A DNA stretch of 64,000 nt, taken from Paracoccus lutimaris (GTDB taxonomy: Bacteria > Pseudomonadota > Alphaproteobacteria > Rhodobacterales > Rhodobacteraceae). This document shows positions 35,772 to 44,954 of this stretch, in pieces. The position numbers and the translations under genes were made by a program. The notes beneath the pieces were generated by a model. The model ran no database searches, had not been told where the DNA came from, and saw nothing but the letters and a program-made list of their open reading frames with translations. The stretch lies in assembly GCF_003337565.1 (NCBI RefSeq), contig NZ_QPJL01000001.1:248001-312000 (forward strand), given 5' to 3'. Every line of letters begins with the position of its first letter. Position 1 is the first letter of the stretch.

Positions 35772-36425
35772 ATGATCGAATTCGACAATGTTTCCAAATC
35801 ATTCTGGACCGGCACGCAACGCAAGGTGATCCTGGATCGCGCCTCGTTTCGGATCGATCTCGGGCGTTCGATCGGTATTCTCGCACCGAATGGCACCGGA
35901 AAGACCACCATCATCAACATGATGTGCGGGCTGGAAAAACCTGACGAGGGGGTCATCCGCACCGATTGCCGTGTCTCGTTTCCGCTGGGCTTCATGGGGG
36001 GCATCACGCCGACGCTGAGCGCCAACGAGAATGCGCGCTTCATCGCCCGGGTCTATGGGCTCGACCCCGACTATGTCGAGGCATTCTGCCGCTGGCTGAC
36101 CGCAATCGACGAATATTTCGACATGCCGGTTGGCACCTACAGTGCCGGCATGCGGTCACGTTTCACATTCTCGTTGCTGCTGGCGCTGGAATTCGATGTC
36201 TATCTGATTGATGAGGGCATGCCCTCGACGACCGACGCCGAATTCAACCGCAAGGCGGGGGCGGTGCTTTACGACCGGCTCCGCTCGGCGACCGTCGTGG
36301 TGGTCTCGCACCAGGCCAAAACCATCGAAAAATTCTGCAATTCTGCTGCCGTTCTGCGCGACGGCAAACTATATCAGTTCGAAACCCTCGACGAGGCAAA
36401 GCAATATTATGACTATACCGCCTAA
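35772..36425 (+). CDS. kpsT: Capsule polysaccharide export ATP-binding protein
   Basis: A protein of 217 residues, the usual KpsT length. Walker A is APNGTGKTT near 41-49, the signature is YSAGMRSR near 142-149, Walker B ends in VYLIDE near 166-171 and the switch is VVVSHQ near 203. It powers export of a Kdo-linked capsule with a KpsM permease. I place the start at the ATG at 35772 (MIEFDNVSKSFW), where the family begins, and not at 35706. The 3' end overlaps the kpsE gene by 17 bp. No kpsM lies before or after it in this window. Confidence 0.9.
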   Translation: MIEFDNVSKSFWTGTQRKVILDRASFRIDLGRSIGILAPNGTGKTTIINMMCGLEKPDEGVIRTDCRVSFPLGFMGGITPTLSANENARFIARVYGLDPDYVEAFCRWLTAIDEYFDMPVGTYSAGMRSRFTFSLLLALEFDVYLIDEGMPSTTDAEFNRKAGAVLYDRLRSATVVVVSHQAKTIEKFCNSAAVLRDGKLYQFETLDEAKQYYDYTA

Positions 36426-38157
36426 GGCGCGCCTCTATCGGACCAGCCGTGAGGAATCGGTCCTTGCGGTCAACCGTGCCGGCGACTCGGCCGAAACCGC
36501 GCGCAAGGTGCAGATTGAGTTGCGCAAGCGCACGACCAGCACCGCGGCCGCGCCGGCGCCCGACGACATGCCGTTCGCGGACAGCGCCAGTGACGATGGT
36601 TTCGGCGACATGCGCTTTCCCGGCGCGACCCCGACGCCGCCGGCACCCGGGCAGATGTCCATCGAGGAACGCATCTCGGCGGTCCGTGCCGAAAACCTGA
36701 CCGACCGGCAGTTGCGTATGGCGCGTCGCATCGCGGCCATGCACGAAATCGACGTCGCCTCAGATCAGGAGGCGGTCATCGCCCTGCGCGATCGCGGCAT
36801 CGATCCGTTCCATCGCGCCTCGGTCAGCAAGATCCTTTCGGCCGAAGGCGCGCGCGCCCAGGCACAGAACCAGGACGCCGCCCCGGCCCGCACCAACATG
36901 CCGGTTCCAACGCCGCGTCCCAATCCGCAACGCGGCCGCGGTACCGAGATCGTGCCCATTCCCCCGGGTTCGACCAAACTGCCCTCACGCGAGACGCTGA
37001 CCGAGGATCGGCGCGCCGCCGAGATCATCCGCATCCAGCAGGACATCGCCCGCCGCCGTCGGCGCCGGCTGATGATGCTGGCGGCACGGCTGGTTGCCTT
37101 TGTCGGTATCCCCACCCTTGTCGCAGCCTATTATTACTTCGTTGTAGCGACCCCGCTTTATGCGACCTTCTCGCAGTTCCAGATCCAGCAGGCCGAGAAA
37201 AGCAGCGCGGGCGGGCTGGGTGGACTGTTCAGCGGCACGCAGCTGGCGACGAACCCCGATTCCGTATCGGTGCAAAGCTACCTGACCTCGCGCGATGCAA
37301 TGCTGCGGCTGGACACCGACCTTGGCTTCAAACGGGTGTTCCAGGATCCGGCCATCGACCCGATCCTGCGGCTTTCCCCGGATGCCAGCAACGAGGAAAC
37401 CTACAAGCTTTACAAGAACTCGGTGAAGATCGGCTATGATCCGACCGAGGGGCTGCTCAACATGGAGGTGATTGCCCCCGATCCGCGGCTGTCGCAGGAG
37501 TTCTCGCACGCCCTGATCGAATATGCCGAAGGTCAGGTCGACCAGATGACCGCGCGCCTGCGCGAGGACCAGATGAAGGGCGCGATCGAAAGCTATCAGG
37601 ATGCCGAGGCCAAGGTGCTTGACGCGCAGCGCCGCGTCCAGACGCTGCAACAGCAACTGGGGGTACTGGACCCGGTGGCCGAAGGCACCGTCATCATGAA
37701 CCAGATCGCCGAGCTTGAACGGCAATTGGCGACCAAGCGGCTTGAATTGGGTCAGCTCGAGGCCAATGCCCGCCCGAACCAAAGCCGCGTTGCCGGGGTC
37801 AAGGGGGATGTTTCGCGCCTGCAGGCCATGCTTGAAGAAACCAGAAGCCAGCTGACCGAGGGCAACAAGACCCGCGGCTCGCTTGCCACCATCTCGGGCG
37901 AGATCCGGATCGCCGAATCCGATCTGCTGACCCGGCAGGAGCTTCTGGCCGCCGCCGCCGCGCAGATGGAAACGGCCCGGATCGAAGCAAACAAGCAGGT
38001 CCGCTATCTTTCGCTGTCGGTCGCGCCCGTCGCGCCTGACGAGGCGACCTATCCCAAAGCTTTCCAGAACACGATCGTGGCTTTTCTGATTTTTTCGGGT
38101 ATCTATCTGATGCTCTCGCTAACCGCCTCGATCTTGCGCGAACAGGTGTCGTCATGA
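36409..38157 (+). CDS. kpsE: Capsule polysaccharide export inner-membrane protein, KpsE type
   Basis: A protein of 582 residues. A long disordered N-terminal part (about 1-215, rich in Ala, Pro, Thr and Arg) precedes a membrane span (about 222-245), a periplasmic domain with coiled coils (about 383-523) and a second span (about 553-575). That layout of two spans around a coiled-coil periplasmic domain is KpsE/Wzz-like and bridges the inner-membrane exporter to the KpsD channel. The N-terminal extension is much longer than in classic KpsE. Its start overlaps the kpsT 3' end and its stop overlaps the kdsA start (ATGA), so all three form one operon. Confidence 0.88.
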   Translation: MTIPPKARLYRTSREESVLAVNRAGDSAETARKVQIELRKRTTSTAAAPAPDDMPFADSASDDGFGDMRFPGATPTPPAPGQMSIEERISAVRAENLTDRQLRMARRIAAMHEIDVASDQEAVIALRDRGIDPFHRASVSKILSAEGARAQAQNQDAAPARTNMPVPTPRPNPQRGRGTEIVPIPPGSTKLPSRETLTEDRRAAEIIRIQQDIARRRRRRLMMLAARLVAFVGIPTLVAAYYYFVVATPLYATFSQFQIQQAEKSSAGGLGGLFSGTQLATNPDSVSVQSYLTSRDAMLRLDTDLGFKRVFQDPAIDPILRLSPDASNEETYKLYKNSVKIGYDPTEGLLNMEVIAPDPRLSQEFSHALIEYAEGQVDQMTARLREDQMKGAIESYQDAEAKVLDAQRRVQTLQQQLGVLDPVAEGTVIMNQIAELERQLATKRLELGQLEANARPNQSRVAGVKGDVSRLQAMLEETRSQLTEGNKTRGSLATISGEIRIAESDLLTRQELLAAAAAQMETARIEANKQVRYLSLSVAPVAPDEATYPKAFQNTIVAFLIFSGIYLMLSLTASILREQVSS

Positions 38158-38987
38158 AACATGTCCAAATCGGAAACACGACTTTTGGCAATGACCTTCC
38201 GCTGACGGTGATCGCCGGTCCGTGCCAGCTTGAAACACTGGATCACGCGCTGATGATCGCGCAGACCGTCGCCGACGCCTGCGAGCGCTCGGGCGCGGGC
38301 TATGTCTTCAAGGCCAGCTATGACAAGGCCAACCGCACCTCGCTGGGCGGTCGGCGCGGTGTCGGAATCGAGGAAGGCCTGCGCATGCTCGAAGAGGTGC
38401 GCAATCGCATCGGTTGCCCCGTCCTGACCGACGTCCATGATATCGAACAGACCCGCATGGCCGGCGCCGTCGTCGATGTGCTGCAGATCCCGGCCTTTCT
38501 GTCGCGCCAGACCGACCTGTTGCTGGCCGCCGGCGAAACCGGCGCCGCCGTCAACATCAAGAAGGGGCAGTTTCTGGCCCCATGGGACATGCCGAACGTC
38601 GCCGACAAGGTTGCCTCAACCGGCAATGACCGGATCATGCTGACCGAGCGCGGGGCGAGCTTTGGCTACAATACGCTGGTCACAGACATGCGCAGCCTGC
38701 CGATCATGGAGCGGACCGGCTGGCCGGTCATCATGGATGCAACGCATTCGGTTCAGCAGCCGGGCGGACAGGGCGGATCGTCAGGCGGACAACGTGAATT
38801 TGCGCCGGTGATGGCGCGCGCCGCCGTGGCCCTGGGCGTCGCCGGGGTCTTCATCGAGACCCATCAGGATCCGGACAACGCGCCCTCGGACGGGCCGAAC
38901 ATGATCTATCTTGACCAGATGCCGGGGCTGATCGCATCCCTCATGCGCTTCGACGCATTGGCAAAATCCGATCCGGTCATGGGTTGA
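38154..38987 (+). CDS. kdsA: 3-deoxy-8-phosphooctulonate synthase
   Basis: A protein of 277 residues. It condenses arabinose 5-phosphate with phosphoenolpyruvate to give Kdo 8-phosphate, the precursor of the Kdo in lipopolysaccharide and in the Kdo linker of this capsule type. Signature segments are visible: IAGPCQLE near 17-24, KASYDKANRTS near 51-60, DVHDIEQ near 93, and DATHSVQQPGG near 197-207. Coupled to kpsE by ATGA overlap, which suggests that Kdo supply and capsule export are co-expressed. Confidence 0.95.
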   Translation: MKHVQIGNTTFGNDLPLTVIAGPCQLETLDHALMIAQTVADACERSGAGYVFKASYDKANRTSLGGRRGVGIEEGLRMLEEVRNRIGCPVLTDVHDIEQTRMAGAVVDVLQIPAFLSRQTDLLLAAGETGAAVNIKKGQFLAPWDMPNVADKVASTGNDRIMLTERGASFGYNTLVTDMRSLPIMERTGWPVIMDATHSVQQPGGQGGSSGGQREFAPVMARAAVALGVAGVFIETHQDPDNAPSDGPNMIYLDQMPGLIASLMRFDALAKSDPVMG

Positions 38988-39393
38988 TATGGTCGCGGGC
39001 GGCCATCCTCGCATGGGGATGGCATCCTGCGGACATCGTCGACGGGGCATGGCAAAGCTGGGGCATGCGGTTCGTCCCCCATCCGATAATCACGCCGATC
39101 CGCTTTCGGCGGTTCGGGTGCGGGTCGATTGCCAGCAGGTCGACCAAGTCACCAATGGCCGGGTGATGCCCCGTCCACGTGAATGGATATGAAGCGTTTG
39201 GCAACGGGTCATGTCGCAGCGCGGCCGCGACCCGTCAAATCCGTAGTTGGACCGGTTCGCATATCAAAGGACCAGTCGCATCGCGGCGGGCCCGAATTGC
39301 AGACGGGATGCGGTCAGGGCCCAGTTTGCTCAGGATCGGTTCGTGCGCCCCTAAGGCGGTAACTGGTCCGCGACTTTCAGTTTGAAAACTCTG
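38988..39393. other. Intergenic region after kdsA
   Basis: About 400 bp without a convincing gene. Short frames of up to 75 codons exist on both strands near 38977-39204. The minus-strand one (GDLVDLLAIDPHPNRRK and IGVIIGWG) has a mildly phage-like look, but no ribosome site or family supports it. The region may be a remnant of a former kps-linked gene. Confidence 0.4.
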
Positions 39394-39424
39394 AAGGCGG
39401 CATCAGGGATATGCCGCCTTTTTC
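39394..39424. terminator. Intrinsic terminator between kdsA region and ispG
   Basis: AAGGCGGCAT and ATGCCGCCTT form a perfect 10-bp stem with a 7-nt loop and TTTC after it. It lies just past the 3' end of ispG and can act in both directions. Confidence 0.85.
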
Positions 39425-39425
39425 T

Positions 39426-40550
39426 TCATTCAGCGGCCTGGGATTCGGCGGCGTCGATTTCGGCGGCGCGTTTCTCGACCAGTTCGACGATATGGTCGAC
39501 CATCTGTTCGTTGGTCATCTTGTGGTCCTGCTTGCCGGCCAGATAGACCATGCCAGCACCGGCGCCGCCGCCGGTGAAGCCGATATCGGTCATCAGCGCC
39601 TCGCCGGGGCCATTGACCACGCAGCCGATGATCGAAAGGCTCATCGGGGTCTTGATGTGTTCCAGCCGTTTTTCCAGCGTCTCGACGGTCTTGATGACGT
39701 CGAAACCCTGGCGCGCACAGCTGGGGCAGCTGATGATCTGCACGCCACGGGTGCGCAGGCCCAGGGATTTCAGGATCTCGAAGCCGACCTTGACCTCTTC
39801 GACCGGATCGGCGGACAGGCTGACGCGGATCGTGTCGCCGATGCCCATCCACAGCAGGTTGCCAAGGCCGATGGCGGATTTCACCGTGCCGCCGACAAAG
39901 CCGCCGGCCTCGGTGATGCCCAGGTGGATCGGGGCGTCGGTGGCATCCGCGAGCTGCTGATAGGCGGCGGCGGCAAGGAAGACGTCCGAGGCCTTCACGC
40001 TGATCTTGAATTCGTGGAAATCGTTGTCCTGCAGGATCTTGATATGGTCCAGACCGGATTCCACCATCGCATCCGGGCAGGGCTCGCCGTATTTTTCCAG
40101 CAGGTGCTTTTCAAGACTGCCGGCATTCACGCCGATGCGGATCGAGCAGCCATGATCGCGGGCGGCCTTGATCACCTCGCGCACGCGGGTGGCATCGCCG
40201 ATATTGCCGGGATTGATGCGCAGGCAGGCGGCGCCGGCCTCGGCGGCCTCGATGGCGCGCTTGTAGTGGAAATGGATGTCGGCGACGATCGGAACCGGGC
40301 TTTCGCGACAGATCTCGCGCAGGGCGCGGGTCGAGGATTCGTCCGGCGTCGAGATGCGGACAATATCGGCCCCGGCATCGGCGGCGCGGATCACCTGATC
40401 CAGCGTCGCGCGCACGTCGCTGGTGTCGGTATTGGTCATGGTCTGGACACTGATCGGGGCATCCCCACCGACCGGAACACGGCCGACCATGATCTGGCGG
40501 GACTTGCGCCGGTCGATATTGCGCCAGGGACGGATCGGGTTATGCGACAT
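39426..40550 (-). CDS. ispG: 4-hydroxy-3-methylbut-2-enyl diphosphate synthase (IspG)
   Basis: A protein of 374 residues. It makes HMBDP from MEcPP in the MEP isoprenoid pathway using a [4Fe-4S] cluster. Cluster cysteines are visible in [11 protein letters not shown] near 270-276 and in the VNGPGE segment region, and the TIM-barrel N-terminus has [19 protein letters not shown] near 26-45, read in pieces. It lies just downstream of a rodZ-like gene on the same strand, a pairing common in this group. Confidence 0.95.
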   Translation of the reverse strand: MSHNPIRPWRNIDRRKSRQIMVGRVPVGGDAPISVQTMTNTDTSDVRATLDQVIRAADAGADIVRISTPDESSTRALREICRESPVPIVADIHFHYKRAIEAAEAGAACLRINPGNIGDATRVREVIKAARDHGCSIRIGVNAGSLEKHLLEKYGEPCPDAMVESGLDHIKILQDNDFHEFKISVKASDVFLAAAAYQQLADATDAPIHLGITEAGGFVGGTVKSAIGLGNLLWMGIGDTIRVSLSADPVEEVKVGFEILKSLGLRTRGVQIISCPSCARQGFDVIKTVETLEKRLEHIKTPMSLSIIGCVVNGPGEALMTDIGFTGGGAGAGMVYLAGKQDHKMTNEQMVDHIVELVEKRAAEIDAAESQAAE

Positions 40551-40671
40551 GGTTGGACCCTATTCGCGGAATTGCCGCCAGAAATAGGCCCAAGCGCCGC
40601 GACGGGCAAGCCGTTGGCGACCGATTGGGCCCAGCGATGCCGCAGGCGTGACCGCGGGATCTAACGGGGCG

Positions 40672-41925
40672 TCACTCTGGCAGCTCTTGCGCGGTCGTCT
40701 CGCTGGTTGCCGCCGGCGCGACCGAGGCCAGCGCCACCATGCCGGCCAGCTCCGGATCCTTGGCCAGATCGGCAAAGACGTATTTCGTCGTCAGCGAGGT
40801 TGGCGAAAGCTCGACATTCTTGACCACATTCGCCCCGGGCGCGGCCGGACCATAGGTACGGCCGTTCACCGCAAAATAGACCGCACCGGAATTGCCGGCG
40901 CGCAGGATCGGCGGGGCCTCGAGCTTGGGCAGGGCGAAGCGCTCGCCGGCATCCATGGTCTTTTCCAGAAGCACGGTGCCATCGGCCGAGGTGACACGCA
41001 CCCAGGCCGGACGGGCGGCGAGGATCTCGACCTCGGGCGCGTCGGGGGCCACGGTCCGGACCGTCATCTGCTCGGCCGGCAGGACGGGACCAAACACCTC
41101 CAGCGGCAGCGGCGATACAGCAGTGGCTGCGGCTGTCTGGATCGCCTGTTCCTGCGCCGCTGGCTGCATGGCCGGAGCATTCAGGCCGGGATCGATGGCC
41201 GCGATGGGGCCGTCTCGGGCCACCAGCACCGGCACCTCGAGCGCCTGCGGACGATAGGTGCGGTCCAGTCCCTCGGGGCGCGGCAGATTGACCTGCGCCG
41301 ATTCGACGGTCTCGGGTGCGGCGGCATCCTGCACCGGATCAAGGCTGGCGATTACGCCGGGGGCCTGCTCACCAGGGGTCAGGTTGACCTTTTGCACTTC
41401 CTGCAGCACGGCCCAGCCGCCATAGCCCAGCCCGCAGGCAAGCGCGATCATCACGAAGACCGAACCGATGGCGCGCGGCTCGACCGAGGACCACATGCTT
41501 TCAGGCTTGGGCAGAAAGATCGGATGCGGATTGGCCAGCGCCTCGGCAGGATCCGAGGGGCGGCGCTGCGGCTTTGGCCCGGCCGCGGCCGGTGCCATGC
41601 CATGCGTGGGCTGAAAGCCCGATTCCTGACAGAACCGGCGGAAGGTCCAATCCGAATCCATGCCGAGATAGCGCGCATAGGACCGCACATAGCCCGCGAT
41701 GAAGCTGGGCGTATCGAATGCGGAAATGTCGCAATTCTCGATCGCAGCGACATAGGAAGCGCGAATCCGCAATTCGCGCTGCACGTCCAGCAGCGACTTG
41801 CCGAGCGTGGCACGTTCGCCCCGCATCAGGTCGCCCAGACGGATATCCGGATCGTCGAAGCCGGGCAGCAATGCCGCCGACTCGTCATGGCTCTGCGACG
41901 GGGAATTCCCCCTCAGCCCGATCAT
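40672..41925 (-). CDS. RodZ-like helix-turn-helix membrane protein
   Basis: A protein of 417 residues. An N-terminal helix-turn-helix of the HTH_25 type (about 30-100, GKSLLDVQRELRIRASYVAA in pieces) is followed by one membrane span (about 155-175, SVFVMIALACGLGYGGWAV) and a long periplasmic part ending in a DUF4115-like fold (about 290-380: EILAARPAWVRVTSADGTVL). This is the layout of RodZ, which links MreB to the cell-wall elongation machinery. It is 121 bp upstream of ispG on the same strand. Confidence 0.85.
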   Translation of the reverse strand: MIGLRGNSPSQSHDESAALLPGFDDPDIRLGDLMRGERATLGKSLLDVQRELRIRASYVAAIENCDISAFDTPSFIAGYVRSYARYLGMDSDWTFRRFCQESGFQPTHGMAPAAAGPKPQRRPSDPAEALANPHPIFLPKPESMWSSVEPRAIGSVFVMIALACGLGYGGWAVLQEVQKVNLTPGEQAPGVIASLDPVQDAAAPETVESAQVNLPRPEGLDRTYRPQALEVPVLVARDGPIAAIDPGLNAPAMQPAAQEQAIQTAAATAVSPLPLEVFGPVLPAEQMTVRTVAPDAPEVEILAARPAWVRVTSADGTVLLEKTMDAGERFALPKLEAPPILRAGNSGAVYFAVNGRTYGPAAPGANVVKNVELSPTSLTTKYVFADLAKDPELAGMVALASVAPAATSETTAQELPE

Positions 41926-42030
41926 CCTACCTGCCTCATTCTTCTTTGCCGTCCCCCGAATCAGGAGATTCTCACAAGTTGATTAAAGCAAGGTTATCAC
42001 GGACGCGAGAGGCGATCACCCCGAAACCGG

Positions 42031-43260
42031 TTATGCCACTGCGACGGAGCGGTTAAGCTTGCATTGCGACCACAGGTTGTCCATGGCGCGCACCAGACTG
42101 TCGATCTGGCGGGCATCATGCACCGGCGAGGGCGTGAAACGCAGCCGCTCGGTCCCGCGCGGCACGGTCGGGAAGTTGATCGGTTGCACATAGATGCCGA
42201 ACTGCGAAAGCAGCATGTCCGACAGCGCCTTGCAATGCACCGGATGGCCGACATGCACCGGCACGATATGGCTGCCATGATCCATGATCGGCATGCCAAG
42301 ACCGCGCAGCCGCATCTTCAGGATGCGGGCATGCAGCTGCTGCTTGTCGCGCAGCTCTTGCCCGGCCGGGGTCTTGAGGAAAGCGATCGAGGCCGCAGCC
42401 CCCGCAGCCACCGCCGGCGGGATCGAGGTGGTGAAGATGAAGCCCGGCGCATAGGAGCGGATCGCGTCAACCATCTTGGCCGAGGCCGCGATATAGCCGC
42501 CAAAGACGCCAAAAGCCTTGCCCAGCGTGCCGTTGAAAATGTCGATACGGTCCGACAGGCCGTCGCGCTCCGCGACGCCGCCGCCGCGCGGGCCATACAT
42601 GCCCACGGCGTGAACCTCGTCCAGATAGGTCAGCGCGTTGAACTCATCCGCCAGGTCGCAGATCTGCGCGATGGGGCCGAAATCGCCGTCCATCGAATAA
42701 ATCGATTCAAATGCGATCAATTTGGGCGCAGCCGGATCGTCCGCGGCCAGCAATTCGCGCAAATGGGCCACGTCATTGTGGCGGAAGATGCGCTTGGCGC
42801 CGTCGAAACGCTTGATCCCCTCGATCATCGAGGCGTGGTTCAGCGCGTCCGAATAGATGATCAGGCCGGGGAACAGCTTGCGCAGCGTCGAAAGCGTGGC
42901 GTCATTGGCGATATAGGCGCTGGAGAACACCAGCGCGGCTTCTTTGCCATGCAGGTCGGCCAGCTCGGCCTCAAGTTCTTTGTGATAGACGGTCGTGCCG
43001 GAAATATTGCGCGTCCCGCCCGAGCCGGCGCCGGTCGCATCCAATGCCTCATGCATGGCCTTCAGCACCGCCGGGTGCTGGCCCATGCCCAGATAGTCAT
43101 TGCCGCACCAGACGGTAATTTCAGTCTCGGTCCCGTCGGGACGGGTCCAGACCGCCTGAGGATAGGCCCCCTTGCGACGCTCAATGTCGATGAAGGTGCG
43201 ATAGCGGCCTTCCTCGTGGAGCTTGCCAATGGCCTGGTCGAGGGCGGCAGAGTAGTCCAT
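42031..43260 (-). CDS. hemA: 5-aminolevulinate synthase
   Basis: A protein of 409 residues. It condenses glycine and succinyl-CoA to 5-aminolevulinate, the first haem and corrinoid precursor in alphaproteobacteria. The PLP lysine is in [14 protein letters not shown] near 242-249, [11 protein letters not shown] near 52 is conserved and [10 protein letters not shown] near 81 matches the family. A perfect FNR box lies 68 bp upstream (43328-43341). Expression is therefore probably raised under low oxygen, as known for hemA in Rhodobacter sphaeroides. Confidence 0.96.
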   Translation of the reverse strand: MDYSAALDQAIGKLHEEGRYRTFIDIERRKGAYPQAVWTRPDGTETEITVWCGNDYLGMGQHPAVLKAMHEALDATGAGSGGTRNISGTTVYHKELEAELADLHGKEAALVFSSAYIANDATLSTLRKLFPGLIIYSDALNHASMIEGIKRFDGAKRIFRHNDVAHLRELLAADDPAAPKLIAFESIYSMDGDFGPIAQICDLADEFNALTYLDEVHAVGMYGPRGGGVAERDGLSDRIDIFNGTLGKAFGVFGGYIAASAKMVDAIRSYAPGFIFTTSIPPAVAAGAAASIAFLKTPAGQELRDKQQLHARILKMRLRGLGMPIMDHGSHIVPVHVGHPVHCKALSDMLLSQFGIYVQPINFPTVPRGTERLRFTPSPVHDARQIDSLVRAMDNLWSQCKLNRSVAVA

Positions 43261-43327
43261 CTTGATCCCTTGCCTTGCTTTTACTTGCTTGCTTGGGGGA
43301 TCATGCGCCGATCCCGCGGGTCTTTAC

Positions 43328-43341
43328 TTGATAAGTATCAA
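43328..43341. promoter_or_regulatory. FNR/FnrL box upstream of hemA
   Basis: TTGATAAGTATCAA is an exact TTGAT-N4-ATCAA FNR consensus. Its centre lies 74 bp before the hemA start and 87 bp before the divergent peptidase start. Binding of an FNR-type regulator is inferred from the consensus and from known hemA control in related species. Confidence 0.85.
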
Positions 43342-43421
43342 ACTTGGGAAAATACAGGGCCAAATTGTCGCAATATCCCCTCGGAAATGCTGAATTTTTT
43401 CCGATAAAATAAGTCAGGAAT

Positions 43422-44813
43422 ATGGAAATGCCGATGAGCGTCAAACTTGATGATATCCTATCCACGCTGGATTCGGAATTCCCGCAAGCGCAGGCGCGGC
43501 TGCTGGAATTCCTGCGCATCCCCTCGATCTCGACCGATCCGGCGCATCGGGGCGATGTGCGGGCCGCCGCCGAATGGCTGTGTGCGGAACTGGTCGGGCT
43601 GGGATTTGACGCCAGCATCCGCGACACGCCCGGCCATCCGATGGTGGTGGCACATTCGCCAAAGGGCACGCGCCGGCCGGTGCTGTTTTACGGCCATTAT
43701 GACGTGCAGCCGGTCGATCCGCTGGAGCTGTGGACCAGCCCGCCCTTTGAGCCTGCCATCGAGAACACGCCCGCCGGCCCGGTCATTCGCGGCCGTGGCG
43801 CATCGGACGACAAGGGCCAGCTCATGACCTTTGTCGAGGCGTTCCGGGCCTGGAAGGCGGTCCATGGCGCCCTGCCCACCGATCTCGTGCTGCTGTTCGA
43901 GGGCGAAGAGGAATCAGGTTCGCCCAGCCTGCGCCCCTTCCTGCGCGAGAATGCCGATGAACTGCGCGCCGGCATCGCCATGATCTGCGACACCAGCATG
44001 TATGCCGATGGCCGCCCCGCGATCACCACACAGCTGCGCGGGCTGCTGGGTCAGGAAATCACCATCCGCGCCGCCGACCGCGACCTGCATTCGGGCAGTT
44101 TCGGCGGGCTGGCCGCGAACCCGATCCAGCTGCTGGTGAATGCGCTGGCCAGCATGAAGGACGCGACCGGCCGCATCACCCTGCCCGGCTTTTACGACGG
44201 TGTGCCGGAACTGACCGATGAGCTGCGCGCCGACTGGCAGGCGCTTGGCTTTGACGCGGCCGATTTCCTGTTGCGCGTCGGCCTGAAGCACCCCATCGGC
44301 GAAAAGGGCCGCACCGCGCTGGAAATGGTCTGGAACCGCCCGACATTCGAGATCAACGGCATCACCGGCGGCTATACCGGCGAAGGCTTCAAGACCGTGC
44401 TGCCCGCCGAGGCCCGCGCGAAAGTCAGCTTCCGCCTGACCGGGACGCAAGACCCCGAAACGATCCTGCAAGCCTTCCACGCCCATATCCGCGCCGCGAT
44501 CCCCGCCGATTGCACGGTCGAGTTCCACGGCCACGGCGCCAGCCCGGCCAGCCGCATGAACATCTCGGACCCGGCCTTCGCGGCGGCAAAACAGGCGCTG
44601 AGCGAGGAATGGGGGCGCGAGGCCGCCTATATCGGCGCCGGCGGCTCGATCCCGATCGCGGGGGATTTCAAGGAAATCCTGGGCATGGATTCGATGCTGA
44701 TCGGCTTTGCCCGCGACGACGACCGCATCCATTCCCCGAACGAGAAATACGACCTGCAAAGCTTTGCCAAGGGCGCGCGCAGCTGGGCGCGGATCCTGGC
44801 GGCCTTGACATAA
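43422..44813 (+). CDS. M20 family dipeptidase-type metallopeptidase
   Basis: A protein of 463 residues. Zinc-site motifs are GHYDVQP near 90-96, GRGASDDKGQ near 125-134 and EGEEESGS near 162-169, which fit the M20A dipeptidase group. The dimerisation domain lies near 195-350. It would cleave dipeptides or acylated amino acids in the cytoplasm. Three in-frame ATGs (43422, 43428, 43434) are possible starts. It is divergent from hemA and shares its upstream region with the FNR box. Confidence 0.88.
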   Translation: MEMPMSVKLDDILSTLDSEFPQAQARLLEFLRIPSISTDPAHRGDVRAAAEWLCAELVGLGFDASIRDTPGHPMVVAHSPKGTRRPVLFYGHYDVQPVDPLELWTSPPFEPAIENTPAGPVIRGRGASDDKGQLMTFVEAFRAWKAVHGALPTDLVLLFEGEEESGSPSLRPFLRENADELRAGIAMICDTSMYADGRPAITTQLRGLLGQEITIRAADRDLHSGSFGGLAANPIQLLVNALASMKDATGRITLPGFYDGVPELTDELRADWQALGFDAADFLLRVGLKHPIGEKGRTALEMVWNRPTFEINGITGGYTGEGFKTVLPAEARAKVSFRLTGTQDPETILQAFHAHIRAAIPADCTVEFHGHGASPASRMNISDPAFAAAKQALSEEWGREAAYIGAGGSIPIAGDFKEILGMDSMLIGFARDDDRIHSPNEKYDLQSFAKGARSWARILAALT

Positions 44814-44822
44814 GCCGCGTCC

Positions 44823-44848
44823 ATGGGGCGCCTTGTCGGGCGCCCCAT
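44823..44848. terminator. Stem-loop between convergent genes
   Basis: ATGGGGCGCC and GGCGCCCCAT form a perfect 10-bp stem with a 6-nt loop, between the convergent peptidase and glucose dehydrogenase genes. No T-run follows, so termination is probable but not certain. Confidence 0.5.
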
Positions 44849-44954
44849 CTGCAACGCCCGGCAAGGCTGGCCAAAGACCGCTGGTCGGGGATTGATCCCT
44901 CAGCATTCCGACGCGGGCAGTGGCGGCCCATGTCGTCGCGGTCCTTGCGGGCCG

